A stretch of 64,000 nt of DNA from Nodosilinea sp. PGN35. Lineage in GTDB: Bacteria; Cyanobacteriota; Cyanobacteriia; Phormidesmidales; Phormidesmidaceae. Under the pieces are notes generated by a model that worked only from the letters and a program-made list of their open reading frames with translations, had not been told where the DNA came from and ran no database searches. The DNA lies in contig NZ_JAQKQJ010000010.1 in assembly GCF_029109325.1 (NCBI RefSeq), positions 310,001 through 374,000 on the forward strand, in the 5' to 3' direction. The position numbers and the translations under genes are program-made. This document shows, piece after piece, positions 48,189 through 58,346 of this stretch. Position 1 is the first letter of the stretch. Each line of letters starts with the position of its first letter.

Positions 48189-49025
48189 ATGCCTTACGTT
48201 ACTGTTGGTCAGGAAAATTCTGCAACCATTGATCTTTACTATGAAGATCTGGGGACAGGTCAACCTGTTGTGCTCATTCACGGCTTTCCCCTCAACGGAC
48301 ATTCCTGGGAAAAGCAGGTCTTAGTGCTGCTGAATGCGGGGTATCGAGTCATTACCTACGATCGCCGGGGATTTGGGGCTTCCAGCCAGCCCTCTGTCGG
48401 CTATGACTACGATACCTTCGCCGCCGATCTCAACGCTCTCGTGACTAAGCTTGACTTGCAAAATGCCGTGTTGGTCGGCTTCTCAATGGGAACCGGCGAA
48501 GTCACGCGCTATCTTGGCAAATATGGCTCAGAGCGAGTGCAGAAAGCGGTGCTGATGGCTCCCGTGCCGCCCTTTTTGCTGAAGACCGATGATAATCCTG
48601 AAGGGGTCGATCAAAGCGTTTTCGATGGCATCATGAAAGCGATCGTGGAAGATCGTCCAGCTTACTTTTCTGAATTCTTCAAAGCGTTCTTCAATGTGGA
48701 TGTGCTGCTGGGTGACCGGATCAGCAATGAAGCGATTCAGGCCAGTTGGAATGTGGCAGCAGGGGCTTCTGCCAAAGGAACTTTGGATTGTGTTCCTTCC
48801 TGGCTCACCGATTTCCGCGACGATCTGCCTCGCATTGATGTCCCAACCCTGATCATTCATGGCGATGCCGATCGCATTTTGCCGCTTGAGTCCACCGCAG
48901 CAAGACTGCCGCAGATGATTAAAAACAGTCAACTGGTTGTTATTCCGGGCGGGCCGCACGCCATCAACTGGACTCACGCCGATCAGGTCAATCCCGCGTT
49001 ACTGGACTTTCTTCAGCAGAAATAA
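48189..49025 (+). CDS. Alpha/beta hydrolase, non-heme haloperoxidase type
   Basis: A 278-residue hydrolase of the cofactor-free chloroperoxidase group. Nucleophile elbow GFSMGTGEV (Ser), Asp in HGDADRILP, and His in GGPHAINWTH. An AGGAG site precedes the start. Members hydrolyse esters or lactones and can make peracids. Confidence 0.9.
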   Translation: MPYVTVGQENSATIDLYYEDLGTGQPVVLIHGFPLNGHSWEKQVLVLLNAGYRVITYDRRGFGASSQPSVGYDYDTFAADLNALVTKLDLQNAVLVGFSMGTGEVTRYLGKYGSERVQKAVLMAPVPPFLLKTDDNPEGVDQSVFDGIMKAIVEDRPAYFSEFFKAFFNVDVLLGDRISNEAIQASWNVAAGASAKGTLDCVPSWLTDFRDDLPRIDVPTLIIHGDADRILPLESTAARLPQMIKNSQLVVIPGGPHAINWTHADQVNPALLDFLQQK

Positions 49026-49137
49026 TCAGTAACCTGCCGACCTGGACTGTGAAAGAATTCTGTGATTCTCCTCGCTGAGGCAGGCTCACACGCCCGAAGG
49101 TATCTGCAAAGCAAGCATTGAGTAGGAACTTATAGCG

Positions 49138-49803
49138 ATGTCTCAAAATCCGAAAATTGGCCTAGAAGGACTGCTTCGTCCAGACGATAGCATCCTGGTA
49201 CTCATTGACCACCAGCCTTATCAGTTCACCAACTTGAACAGCCATGAGCCTACGATGATCATTAACAATGTTATTGGTCTGGCCAAATCAGCCAAGGCGT
49301 TCAACGTACCCACAATCCTGACTACAGTCATTGAAGAAAGGGGTGGTTATATTATTAAGAGACTACAGGATGTCTTCCCCGATCAAAAACCGATCAATCG
49401 CACGTTCATCAATACCTGGGAAGATCCAAACGTCACAGATGTAGTGAAGGAAAGCGGCCGTAAGCAGCTTATACTTGCTGCACTCTACACCGAAATCTGT
49501 CTCGCCATGCCAGCAATCCAGGCGCTGGGTGAGGGTTATGAAGTATTCATCGTTACCGATGCTTCGGGCGGGGTTACGGCGGAAGCTCATGACATGGCTG
49601 TTCGCCGGATGGTTCAGGCTGGTGCAGTGCCAATCAACTGGATGGCTGTACTTGCTGAATGGCAGCGGGATTGGGCACGTACAGAAACAACTGCGGATGT
49701 ATCAGATATTCTTCTTGAGTATGGCGGTGCTAGTGCGGTGGCCCTTGCCTGGGAACATCAGCTCCTTGCCACATCCCCTCTAGTGACCTCAGTTGGACAT
49801 TAG
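49138..49803 (+). CDS. Isochorismatase-family (YcaC-like) hydrolase
   Basis: A 221-residue cysteine hydrolase. Catalytic Asp in LVLIDHQPY, and Cys in YTEICLAMPA. The closest type is YcaC-like hydrolases that act on small amides or ureas. It is in the same direction as its neighbours. Confidence 0.85.
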   Translation: MSQNPKIGLEGLLRPDDSILVLIDHQPYQFTNLNSHEPTMIINNVIGLAKSAKAFNVPTILTTVIEERGGYIIKRLQDVFPDQKPINRTFINTWEDPNVTDVVKESGRKQLILAALYTEICLAMPAIQALGEGYEVFIVTDASGGVTAEAHDMAVRRMVQAGAVPINWMAVLAEWQRDWARTETTADVSDILLEYGGASAVALAWEHQLLATSPLVTSVGH

Positions 49804-49941
49804 AAGGTTGTAAGAGATTTGTTTTTTGTCCACCGATGCACTCCCGTCGCTAAGTCCCTCAGTAGACAAGAGCAGTAGCAGTGTCTTGCACTGCTCTTAG
49901 ATTAATACAGCCATTTTAGTAATACAGCCGGAGGTCTTCAG

Positions 49942-50124
49942 ATGGATTGTCTCACGACAGCATTGCCCACGCCGCAGGAGGCCAGTATAAATATGACATA
50001 CGCAGCGGACGCACCATCTGACTCTCCAGTTAATTATGCTTTGATTGCGATCGCCCAAGAAGTCGCTGAGTTGCTGAAACAATCCTATCCGGTGCAAGCT
50101 GATGAAATCGATGGCATAGGATGA
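49942..50124 (+). CDS. Small hypothetical protein
   Basis: A 60-codon ORF with GGAGG before the ATG. It ends in an amphipathic helix (ALIAIAQEVAELLKQSYP). No family is recognised; it may start at the internal ATG (49993). It is kept because of the ribosome site and co-directional neighbours. Confidence 0.45.
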   Translation: MDCLTTALPTPQEASINMTYAADAPSDSPVNYALIAIAQEVAELLKQSYPVQADEIDGIG

Positions 50125-50211
50125 ATGAACTGTGAGGAAATAGGCCGCCCAATGATCAGTTCAGCAGTTCACCAATAACCTAGCCGTTTCATTATCGATT
50201 GTGGTGCCATC

Positions 50212-51108
50212 ATGGTAGATTTCATTCAGCATATTATCGCGCCCCATATCCAAGATTTAGGAGGGTTTCAGGCCCGTCGTCTGCTGCCTTCAGACGTGCT
50301 TACTCTGGTAGGCCCGTTTATCTTTTTTGACCATATTGGGCCTGCAACACTTCCGCCTGGCAAAGGCGTTGATGTCAGACCCCATCCCCACATCAATCTG
50401 GCAACCGTGACCTACCTCTTTGAAGGTGTTTTGATGCACCGTGATAGCGTAGGCAGCGTTCAGGCGATTCGTCCCGGTGCTGTGAACTGGATGACCGCTG
50501 GTAGGGGAATTGTCCATTCCGAACGAACCCCTGACCATGAGCGCAGTATCGAAACGACGCTTCATGGAATCCAAACCTGGATCGCACTGCCGGATGAGCA
50601 CGAGGAGACAGATCCCTGGTTTCGGCATCACCCCGCTGCCGAGTTGCCTACTTGGGAAGAAAACGGCGTCTCCTTCACTCTCATTGCCGGTGAGGCTTAT
50701 GGCCGTGTTTCTCCAGTGCAAACCTTTTCACCGATGATTTATCTAGATGTGCAGCTGGCTAGAGGAGCACAGTTTGCATTGCCAGATAACTACAGTGAGC
50801 AGGCCGTTTACAGCGTGACAGAAGGGTTGAAAATCAATGATGTTTCGCTGGAGCAGCACCGGCTAGCGGTGTTGGTTTCTGGCACGGCAGTTCACATATC
50901 TGCTGAACAGGATGCTCGCTGTATTGTCGTGGGGGGCGAACCGGTTGGGAAACGAGACAAGTGGTGGAATTTTGTTTCCAGCCGCCAATCTCGCATTGAA
51001 CAGGCCAAGCGAGATTGGCAAGCGGGCCGATTTGATCAAGTTCCTCAAGAAACAGAATTTATTCCCCTACCTCAGGAGATAACTACTCCTAAAGAACAGC
51101 CGTTGTAA
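50212..51108 (+). CDS. Second pirin-family protein
   Basis: A 298-residue pirin, only distantly like the first copy. Ligand motifs RPHPHINLAT and GRGIVHSER are intact. Its charged C-terminal tail (SRQSRIEQAKRDWQAGRF) differs. Two pirins in one cluster suggest distinct substrates. Confidence 0.9.
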   Translation: MVDFIQHIIAPHIQDLGGFQARRLLPSDVLTLVGPFIFFDHIGPATLPPGKGVDVRPHPHINLATVTYLFEGVLMHRDSVGSVQAIRPGAVNWMTAGRGIVHSERTPDHERSIETTLHGIQTWIALPDEHEETDPWFRHHPAAELPTWEENGVSFTLIAGEAYGRVSPVQTFSPMIYLDVQLARGAQFALPDNYSEQAVYSVTEGLKINDVSLEQHRLAVLVSGTAVHISAEQDARCIVVGGEPVGKRDKWWNFVSSRQSRIEQAKRDWQAGRFDQVPQETEFIPLPQEITTPKEQPL

Positions 51109-51303
51109 ATTGTCTAACCGTTGAAAGGTTGAACAAATATTTGTACTGGATGAGAGAATGATCTGCCGAAGCCGTTTTGAGCGCTAATTGCAAGTCGAAT
51201 TCAAATTGGCATTGGCAGCAAAAATTCTCAGCAATCCTCAAGTGACGACCAAGCAATTGTCGGATTTTTATTGGTTCCATTCGCAAAACACTCGGAAAAT
51301 GAG

Positions 51304-52326
51304 ATGGAAGTTGGAATTGACAGTTTTGCCTCGGTTGGAACGAGTGAAAATGGTGAAACGGCGGATGCCACGCAGTCTGTCGCCGAACTGCTGGAGAGAA
51401 TAGAGCAAGCGGATCGTTCCGGCTTGGATATCTTCGGTATCGGTGAACATCATCGGCATGAGTTTTTAGATTCGGCAAACGCGGTTATTCTCGCTGCTGC
51501 TGCCGCACGCACTGAGCGCATCCGTCTAACCAGCGCGGTTACGGTGCTGAGCGCGGCTGATCCGGTGCGCGTGTTTCAACAATTCGCCACGCTTGATTTG
51601 ATTTCAAAAGGTCGCGCTGAAATGGTTGTTGGGCGCGGCTCGTTCACCGAAGCCTTTCCACTCTTCGGACTTAGTCTCGGCGATTACGACGAGATTTTCG
51701 CTGAAAAGCTCGAACTCTTGCTCAAAATTCGGGACAATGAAACGGTCAATTGGTCGGGCAAATTTCGCCCTGCGTTAGAAAACCAAGCAATTTATCCGCG
51801 TCCGCTGCAAAAACCGTTTCCGATTTGGGTTGGGGTCGGCGGTACGCCACAATCCTTCCGCCGCGCCGGAATGCTTGGACTGCCGCTTGTGGTCGCCATT
51901 ATCGGCGGCGAAACGCACCGCTTTCGCTCGCTCGTAGATTTGTACCGCAATGCCGGAGAGTACGCCGGACACGCGCCCGAAACATTGAAAGTTTCACTGC
52001 ATTCAATCGGTTATGTCGCCGACACGACCGAACAAGCCGTTGAAGAATTCTTTCCAGGCTACGCCGAAACTTTTACTAAAATTGGCAGAGAGAGAGGCTG
52101 GCCGCCCGTTACTCGCGCCGCTTTTGACGCCCAGCGCAGCACGACCGGCGCGTTGCTGGTCGGCAGTCCCGAAGAAGTGGCGGAGAAAATTCGCCGTCAC
52201 AGTGAATCACTCGGCGGCATTTCGAGGGTAACGTTCCAAATGGACAACGCGCAGATGAACCACGCCCAACTGATGCGATCCATTGAACTGATTGGAATGC
52301 AAATGTCGCCACTCTTAAACAATTAA
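51304..52326 (+). CDS. Luciferase-like (LLM) flavin-dependent monooxygenase
   Basis: A 340-residue LLM-class oxidoreductase. FGIGEHHRHEF and TSAVTVLSAADPVRV mark the F420/FMN-binding barrel. The ATG at 51304 starts the first strand (MEVGIDSFASVG); 51271 adds unrelated residues. The gene lacks HIP1 octamers, suggesting transfer. Confidence 0.85.
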   Translation: MEVGIDSFASVGTSENGETADATQSVAELLERIEQADRSGLDIFGIGEHHRHEFLDSANAVILAAAAARTERIRLTSAVTVLSAADPVRVFQQFATLDLISKGRAEMVVGRGSFTEAFPLFGLSLGDYDEIFAEKLELLLKIRDNETVNWSGKFRPALENQAIYPRPLQKPFPIWVGVGGTPQSFRRAGMLGLPLVVAIIGGETHRFRSLVDLYRNAGEYAGHAPETLKVSLHSIGYVADTTEQAVEEFFPGYAETFTKIGRERGWPPVTRAAFDAQRSTTGALLVGSPEEVAEKIRRHSESLGGISRVTFQMDNAQMNHAQLMRSIELIGMQMSPLLNN

Positions 52327-52435
52327 AATATGCTCGCGATCGCAGACAACCTAACCATAGTTCTACATACAGCTCAAAGAAAACATTAGGTGCAATTGAG
52401 GCAACCGCATCATTGTAATTTAGGTGCCCAAAACT

Positions 52436-53017
52436 ATGAATTTACAAACAGCTCAAACCACCACCACTGCTGACGAGTCAACAATCCGTGGTTTTCTTCA
52501 CCAGATGATTGATGCTTGGAATCGAGGCAGCGGTGAAGACTTTGCTGCTCCGTTTAGCGAAACTGCCGACTTCATCGCGTTCGAGGGAACGCATCTCAAG
52601 GGTCAAAAAGAAATAGCCGAATTTAATCAGCAAGCCTTTGACACTGTTGTTAAAGGAACACGCCTGGAAGGTGAGGTGAATTTTGTTCACTTCCTGAATT
52701 CTCAACTTGCTCTCATGAGCGGAGTTGTCAGGGTAATGCTGCCCGGACAACCCGAAACTTCACCGTCACGAGATTCGATGCAGCTATTCGTCGTAATGAA
52801 ACGTGATCAAGATTGGCAAATTGAAGGGCTACTCAATGCCCGGAAGTTGACACTAGAGCGGCAATTTTTTCTGGACGAGTTTGACTCGCTGAGTGAAGAG
52901 GCTCAACGTCAAGTAACCGATCTCATTATCGATATCAAGCAGGCTTCACTTCAATCGCGTGAGCAAACAAAGAATTCGGCAACGATCGCGAATCAAATAA
53001 GAAGAGGAACACCATGA
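52436..53017 (+). CDS. SnoaL-like (SgcJ/EcaC family) protein
   Basis: A 193-residue NTF2-fold protein. IRGFLHQMIDAWNRGSGEDFAAPF and MVGQ-like strands with FVVMKRDQDWQIEGLLNARK match SgcJ/EcaC-type NTF2-like proteins. The C-terminal helix is an extension. The ATG at 52436 is preferred to the GTG at 52424. It overlaps the RidA gene by 4 bases. Confidence 0.75.
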   Translation: MNLQTAQTTTTADESTIRGFLHQMIDAWNRGSGEDFAAPFSETADFIAFEGTHLKGQKEIAEFNQQAFDTVVKGTRLEGEVNFVHFLNSQLALMSGVVRVMLPGQPETSPSRDSMQLFVVMKRDQDWQIEGLLNARKLTLERQFFLDEFDSLSEEAQRQVTDLIIDIKQASLQSREQTKNSATIANQIRRGTP

Positions 53018-53415
53018 ATAAGCCCAAATTTTTTGTTACCCCCGGCTATGGGGAATACATGCTGGATAACCTGCATTACTCGCAAGCAGTAAAAATTGGC
53101 GATCGCGTAGAAATATCTGGACAAGGCGGCTGGGATGACAACCTGCAAATTCCCGAACTGCTGGCGGACGAGATAGCTCAGGCGTTTCGGAACGTAGAGC
53201 GAACTTTGGCAACTGCTGGAGCGGGTTGGGAGCATGTTGTTCACATCAATTCTTACCATGCTGGCGGGTTGCCCCCTGAGGTCAATGAGGTGATGGTCAG
53301 GCTATATCGCCACTACATGCCCAACCACGCCCCCATTTGGACACAGGTCGGAGTCGCGGCGCTTGGACTCCCAACGATGCGGATTGAAATCCGCGTCACT
53401 GCAATTGTTCCGTGA
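53014..53415 (+). CDS. RidA-family protein
   Basis: A 133-residue RidA/YjgF-family protein. LHYSQAVKIGDRVEISGQGGW and MRIEIRVTAIV fit the family trimer core. RidA deaminates reactive enamines and imines. It starts in the upstream stop (ATGA), with GAGGA before it. Confidence 0.88.
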   Translation: MNKPKFFVTPGYGEYMLDNLHYSQAVKIGDRVEISGQGGWDDNLQIPELLADEIAQAFRNVERTLATAGAGWEHVVHINSYHAGGLPPEVNEVMVRLYRHYMPNHAPIWTQVGVAALGLPTMRIEIRVTAIVP

Positions 53416-53556
53416 GTTTTGCATCAGTGACAGCAGAGACTGCTCTGTTAAAGCATTCACTTAAGCAGAGGAGAGATTCAAATTCAGAAGACACGGTGAG
53501 CAAATCGAGAACCTGCGCGGAAAGAGCGCCCTAATTACTAGCGGAAGGAGAATGAA

Positions 53557-54246
53557 ATGAAAGTTCTAATGGTTTTGACTTCGCACGACCAGCTCGGCGA
53601 CACCGGTCGCAAAACCGGCTTCTGGCTCGAAGAGCTTGCTGCTCCCTATTACGTGTTTAAGGAGGCTGGCTACGAGATCACGCTTGCTTCTCCGAAGGGC
53701 GGACAGCCGCCACTCGATCCGAAGAGCAACGAGCCTGACTTCCAGACCGACGCAACCCATCGCTTTGAGGCGGACGCCGAGGCAAGCAAGGCGCTGGCGA
53801 ACACCGTCAAGCTTGCCGATGTCTCTGCGGACGACTTCGATACGGTGTTCTACCCCGGCGGCCATGGCCCGATGTGGGATCTGGCCGAGAGCAAGGACTC
53901 GTCCGACCTGATCGAGAGCTTCCTCGCGGCGAACAAACCAGTCGCGCTGGTCTGCCATGGGCCGGGCGTGCTGCGTCACGCGAAGACTGCCGAGGGCCGA
54001 CCACTGATCGAGGGCAAGCAGGTGACTGGTTTCACCAACAGTGAGGAAGCTGCTGTCGGGCTGACCGATGTGGTGCCATTCCTTGTGGAGGACGATCTGA
54101 AGGCTAAGGGCGGTATCTATTCAAGTGGTCCGGACTGGGGGCCCCACGTCGTCGAGGACGGCCTGCTAATCACCGGCCAGAACCCAGCTTCGTCGGCCCC
54201 GGCCGCTCAGCGCTTAGTCGCCCGCGATCGCCACGCCGGAGAGTAA
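53557..54246 (+). CDS. DJ-1/PfpI-type (Hsp31-like) protein
   Basis: A 229-residue type 1 glutamine-amidotransferase-fold protein. Catalytic Cys in LVCHGPGVL, nearby Glu in FWLEELAAP, and YPGGHGPMWD as in Hsp31-type glyoxalase III or chaperones. It handles methylglyoxal-type carbonyls in studied members. AAGGAG precedes it. The next gene follows after 2 bases. Confidence 0.88.
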   Translation: MKVLMVLTSHDQLGDTGRKTGFWLEELAAPYYVFKEAGYEITLASPKGGQPPLDPKSNEPDFQTDATHRFEADAEASKALANTVKLADVSADDFDTVFYPGGHGPMWDLAESKDSSDLIESFLAANKPVALVCHGPGVLRHAKTAEGRPLIEGKQVTGFTNSEEAAVGLTDVVPFLVEDDLKAKGGIYSSGPDWGPHVVEDGLLITGQNPASSAPAAQRLVARDRHAGE

Positions 54247-54248
54247 CG

Positions 54249-54920
54249 ATGAAAGTCTTTATCATCGGCATCGCTGGTGGCATCGGTCGCCGAGTAGCGG
54301 TACAGCTTGCCGAGGCGGGCGATGAACCTATCGGTCTCGTGCGGCGACCAGAGCAGGCGGAGGCGATCGCCCTGGGCGGGATTCAGACGGTGCGGGGCGA
54401 CCTAGTGGCGATGTCGGTTGACGAACTGGCTGCGACCATGCGCGGCTGCGATGCGATCGTGTTTAGCGCTGGCGCGGGTGGCAAGGAAAGCAACGAGGCG
54501 ACCACCCTCGTTGACGGCGACGGGCCGGGGAAGCTGTCCACCGCCGCAGAACGCGCCGGGGTAAGGCGCTTCGTCCTCGTCTCGGTCTTTCCCGAGGCCT
54601 GGCGCGAGCGGCGCATGGATGAGTCATTCGAACACTATATGGTCGAGAAGAAGAAGGCTGAGACGCAACTGGTTCTGACCGACCTCGACTGGTTGATTGT
54701 GCGTCCATCCGCGCTGACAAACGAGCCTGGGACGGGACGGGTTGACCTAGGCCTCGCCAAGTTTCACACCGAAATCGCCCGCGACGATGTCGCTGCAACT
54801 ATCGTGGAGCTTCTGCGAACTCCTGCCCTTAATCGGTTGATCTTGGAGCTGACCAGTGGAGGAACAGCGATCGGCGAGGAGGTTCATGCGCTGGCTATTA
54901 GACTCGGCGGCGACGGCTAA
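54249..54920 (+). CDS. NAD(P)-binding NmrA/SDR-like protein
   Basis: A 223-residue Rossmann protein. Nucleotide-binding IGIAGGIGRRVA, then GDLVAMSVDEL and the YMVEKKKAE catalytic-type Tyr/Lys pair. Closest to atypical SDRs (NmrA-like). High G+C compared with its neighbours suggests a different donor. It is coupled to the DJ-1-like gene. Confidence 0.82.
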   Translation: MKVFIIGIAGGIGRRVAVQLAEAGDEPIGLVRRPEQAEAIALGGIQTVRGDLVAMSVDELAATMRGCDAIVFSAGAGGKESNEATTLVDGDGPGKLSTAAERAGVRRFVLVSVFPEAWRERRMDESFEHYMVEKKKAETQLVLTDLDWLIVRPSALTNEPGTGRVDLGLAKFHTEIARDDVAATIVELLRTPALNRLILELTSGGTAIGEEVHALAIRLGGDG

Positions 54921-55031
54921 TTGTCTAAAGAAACCGAGCCTTGGAACTGGCTAGGCTCCAGATACATATAGCTAAGTGGTATCGAAATCCCGTCACTGCT
55001 TATTGTCCTAAATCAAGGAGAGAGGGTACAG

Positions 55032-56000
55032 ATGGAATCTATGAAAGCGGCTATATTAACTGCGTTTGGTGATGCTGAGAAGTTTGAGATTCAAACGGTT
55101 CCCATACCAACACTGAAGGCGAATCAGGTGTTAGTCAGAGTTTGTGCCACCTCAATTAACCCGGTCGATTACCAAACTCGTCGTGGTGATTACAAAGAAC
55201 TGGTGCAATTACCCGCCATCATTGGAGTCGATGTCTCAGGGGTGGTTGAGGCAATTGGCGACGCTGTGACCGATTTCAAGGTGGGAGACAACGTATATTA
55301 CTCGCCGCAGATATTTGAAGAATTCGGTAGCTACGCTCAGTACCATGTGGCTGATGCAGCGATTGTTGCATTGAAACCTGCCAATCTATCGCACATTGAA
55401 GCCGCTGCTTTTCCGCTGGCAGGGGGAACTGCTTGGGATTGTCTGGTGACTCGGGGCAATCTACAGGTTGGTGAAACCGTTCTCATCCATGCGGGGGCGG
55501 GTGGAGTGGGCTCGATCGCAATTCAACTCGCCAAAGCGATCGGGGCATACGTTTTTACGACCTGTAGTGCTAGAAACCGAGATTTCGTCACAGAACTGGG
55601 CGCAGATCGGGTGATTGACTACAAAAATGAAGATTACGTAGAAGTCATTCGTCAAGCAACCAATGGCCTGGGTGTCGATTTAGTTCTAGATACGATCGGC
55701 GGAGAAACTATTCAGCGCAGTCTAGAAATCATTCGTCCCTTTGGTAGGCTGACAAGCATTGTAGACGTTGAAATACCGCAATCGCTGCTTAAAGCATGGG
55801 GTAAAAATCTGACGCTTCATTTTGTTTTTTCGCCCCAGTATCGAGCAAAGTTAGAGGCTTTGACAAAATTGATCGAGCGTCATCAGCTTCGCCCGGTGAT
55901 TGATTCAGTATTTTCTTGGGATCAGATCGTTTTGGCTCATCAGCATATAGAGCAGGGAGGAACCCGGGGCAAAATTGTGCTGAAGTTCACAGACAACTAG
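55032..56000 (+). CDS. Zinc-less quinone oxidoreductase (MDR family)
   Basis: A 322-residue NADPH:quinone oxidoreductase. The GroES-like N-terminal domain has IGVDVSGVVEAIGD; nucleotide binding at HAGAGGVGSIAIQLAK. It lacks the zinc ligands. It reduces quinones or enones. GGAGAGAGG precedes it. Confidence 0.9.
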   Translation: MESMKAAILTAFGDAEKFEIQTVPIPTLKANQVLVRVCATSINPVDYQTRRGDYKELVQLPAIIGVDVSGVVEAIGDAVTDFKVGDNVYYSPQIFEEFGSYAQYHVADAAIVALKPANLSHIEAAAFPLAGGTAWDCLVTRGNLQVGETVLIHAGAGGVGSIAIQLAKAIGAYVFTTCSARNRDFVTELGADRVIDYKNEDYVEVIRQATNGLGVDLVLDTIGGETIQRSLEIIRPFGRLTSIVDVEIPQSLLKAWGKNLTLHFVFSPQYRAKLEALTKLIERHQLRPVIDSVFSWDQIVLAHQHIEQGGTRGKIVLKFTDN

Positions 56001-56070
56001 ACCAGCGTGATTTAGCGACTACTCTGACACTCGGTTCACCGCTGTCTCCTACCAGGAATACCCAAAAACT

Positions 56071-56346
56071 ATGGCCTGCGAACATCTCAACAGCCTAACT
56101 GTAGAAAACCTGATTTCTAAAGCAGCTTATCCAGTTTTTCGTTGCGAGGAGTGCATTAAAACAAATAGCCGCTGGGTACACCTGCGGATTTGCCAAACCT
56201 GTGGCAAAATGCTGTGCTGCGATTCTTCTAAGCATCAACATGCTCGCCGCCATTATGAAGAAACCAGTCATGCGGTGATTAGTTCGGCTGAATTGGGGGA
56301 GCAGTGGCTATGGTGTTTTGCAGATGAACAGGGAAAAGACTACTGA
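56071..56346 (+). CDS. UBP-type zinc finger protein
   Basis: A 91-residue protein with the ZnF_UBP pattern: CEHL, CEECI, WVHLRICQTCGKMLCCDSS, HARRH and HAVI. In eukaryotes the domain binds free ubiquitin tails; bacterial copies are of unknown function and common in redox and detoxification clusters. Confidence 0.88.
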   Translation: MACEHLNSLTVENLISKAAYPVFRCEECIKTNSRWVHLRICQTCGKMLCCDSSKHQHARRHYEETSHAVISSAELGEQWLWCFADEQGKDY

Positions 56347-56416
56347 TAGCGATCCCGATTTCTCCTAAATTTCCTTCTCGTTTCTTCAACATGCTATTCT
56401 CCTGTGAGTGATTTTT

Positions 56417-57370
56417 ATGGCTGTTGCTAATCAGCGTACTCCCCTCGACAGCGTTTGGCCCAGTTTGCCCCTAGCCGCTTGGCAAGATACCTATGCGACT
56501 CTCCATCTGTGGACGCAAATTATTGGCAAAATTCGACTGGCACTGGCACCTAAACTGAATCACTGGTGGCAATCTACTCTTTACGTCACGCCGCGTGGAC
56601 TAACAACCGCTTCAATCCCTTGCGGCACCCGTAACTTTCAAATTAGCTTTGACTTTCTTGACCATCAACTACAAATCGACACTAGCGACGGCATGACTAA
56701 AAAGATTGCGCTGACTCCTCGCTCTGTGGCAGATTTTTACCAGATGGTGCTAACTACATTGCGCGACATGGGCATTGAGGTTCAAATCTGGACAATGCCG
56801 CAAGAAGTGTCAGAACCCATCCCGTTTGATCAGGACTATCAACACGCAGCTTACGACCCGGAGTATGCCCAACGGTTCTGGCAAATTCTTGTGCAGATCG
56901 ATCGGGTCATGGCCTTATTCCGCTCACGGTTTGTTGGTAAATCCAGCCCTGTGCATTTCTTTTGGGGCAGCTTTGATCTGGCTGTGACTCGGTTTTCGGG
57001 TCGTTCTGCGCCAGAACATCCCGGTGGGGTGCCGAACATGGCAGATTGGGTTACGCGCGAAGCCTATTCCCACGAAGTCAGTAGTTGTGGCTTTTGGCCA
57101 GGGGGTGGGGCAGTTGTGGAGCCTATTTTTTATGCTTATGCTTACCCTGCGCCGGAAGGGTTTCGAGATTACCCAATCCAACCCAAAGAAGCTTTTTATA
57201 GCTCAGAGATGCAGGAGTTTATTCTCCCCTATGAAGCCGTGAGACAAGCTGACAATCCAGATGAAACTCTCCTTGCTTTTCTCCAAAGCACCTATGAAGC
57301 AGCAGCCAACCTAGGCCATTGGGATCGAGTTGCTCTGGAGCATACTCCAACGATCGCTACTCACAGTTAA
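56417..57370 (+). CDS. DUF5996 family protein
   Basis: A 317-residue protein. AAWQDTYATLHLWTQIIGKIR, HFFWGSFDLAVTRFSGR and CGFWPGGG are typical of DUF5996. Function unknown. The ATG at 56417 is preferred to the GTG at 56408. Confidence 0.8.
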   Translation: MAVANQRTPLDSVWPSLPLAAWQDTYATLHLWTQIIGKIRLALAPKLNHWWQSTLYVTPRGLTTASIPCGTRNFQISFDFLDHQLQIDTSDGMTKKIALTPRSVADFYQMVLTTLRDMGIEVQIWTMPQEVSEPIPFDQDYQHAAYDPEYAQRFWQILVQIDRVMALFRSRFVGKSSPVHFFWGSFDLAVTRFSGRSAPEHPGGVPNMADWVTREAYSHEVSSCGFWPGGGAVVEPIFYAYAYPAPEGFRDYPIQPKEAFYSSEMQEFILPYEAVRQADNPDETLLAFLQSTYEAAANLGHWDRVALEHTPTIATHS

Positions 57371-57528
57371 CCGTCGCAACTAGCGCCAAGCAGGACTGCA
57401 AAGCGATCAAAGCGATCGCCTTTCTGGACAGGCAAGATTCCAAGAACAGACGATGATTGCAGATGCTATCGACAAGATGATCGTAGAACCAGCTTGAACC
57501 AAAACTCACACACATTTAGGAGTAAATT

Positions 57529-58272
57529 GTGACGACAACATTGGCAGGCAAAGTTGCACTGGTTACCGGCGGTTCACGCGGTTTGGGAGCGGCGATCGCC
57601 AAACGTCTCGCTCACGATGGAGCCGCCGTTGCGCTCACCTATACCAGTTCCCCCCAAAAAGCCGATGCGGTGGTGCAAGATATCGAAGCGGCAGGGGGAA
57701 AAGCGTTGGCAATTCGGGCTGATAGTGCCGATGTAGAAGCGGTAAAACACGCCATCGCTGAGACCGTCAACGTTCTCGGTCGCCTCGACATTCTTGTCAA
57801 CAACGCAGGAATTGCGGTTTTAGCGCCGATCGACCAGTACTCGATCGAGGAGTTTGATCGAATGGTGGCGGTGAACGTCAGAGGCGTTTTTGTAGCCACT
57901 CAGGAGGCCATTCGTCACATGGGTAAGGGGGGCCGGATCATTATGATTGGCAGTGTTAGCAGTGATTTTACTCCCTTTGCCGGTCTCTCGATCTATGCCT
58001 TGACGAAGGGAGCGATCGCCAGTTTTACCCATGGTCTTGCCCGCGATTTGGGGTCTCGCGGCATCACGGTCAACACCATTCAACCTGGCCCGATTGACAC
58101 CGATATGCTTCCTGCAGATGGGGACGCTGCTAAAGCAATCACTGACATAATTGCCCTTCGTCGCTACGGACAGGTTAGCGAGGTGGCTGGGATGGTTTCC
58201 TATCTCGCCAGCCCTGAAGCCGCTTTTGTTACGGGAGCGAGCCTCAAAATTGATGGTGGCATAGCGGCTTGA
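57529..58272 (+). CDS. Short-chain dehydrogenase/reductase
   Basis: A 247-residue classical SDR. Cofactor motif TGGSRGLGAAIA, NNAG, catalytic Ser in SVSSDF, Tyr and Lys in YALTKGA. The end KIDGG fits FabG-like enzymes. Starts with GTG after AGGAG. Substrate unknown. Confidence 0.92.
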   Translation: MTTTLAGKVALVTGGSRGLGAAIAKRLAHDGAAVALTYTSSPQKADAVVQDIEAAGGKALAIRADSADVEAVKHAIAETVNVLGRLDILVNNAGIAVLAPIDQYSIEEFDRMVAVNVRGVFVATQEAIRHMGKGGRIIMIGSVSSDFTPFAGLSIYALTKGAIASFTHGLARDLGSRGITVNTIQPGPIDTDMLPADGDAAKAITDIIALRRYGQVSEVAGMVSYLASPEAAFVTGASLKIDGGIAA

Positions 58273-58346
58273 ACAAGACGTAATCAGCTTTGTAATTCCT
58301 AAACTCAACTCTGCTGCACTTTGATTCACCATTAGAGGTTTATCCC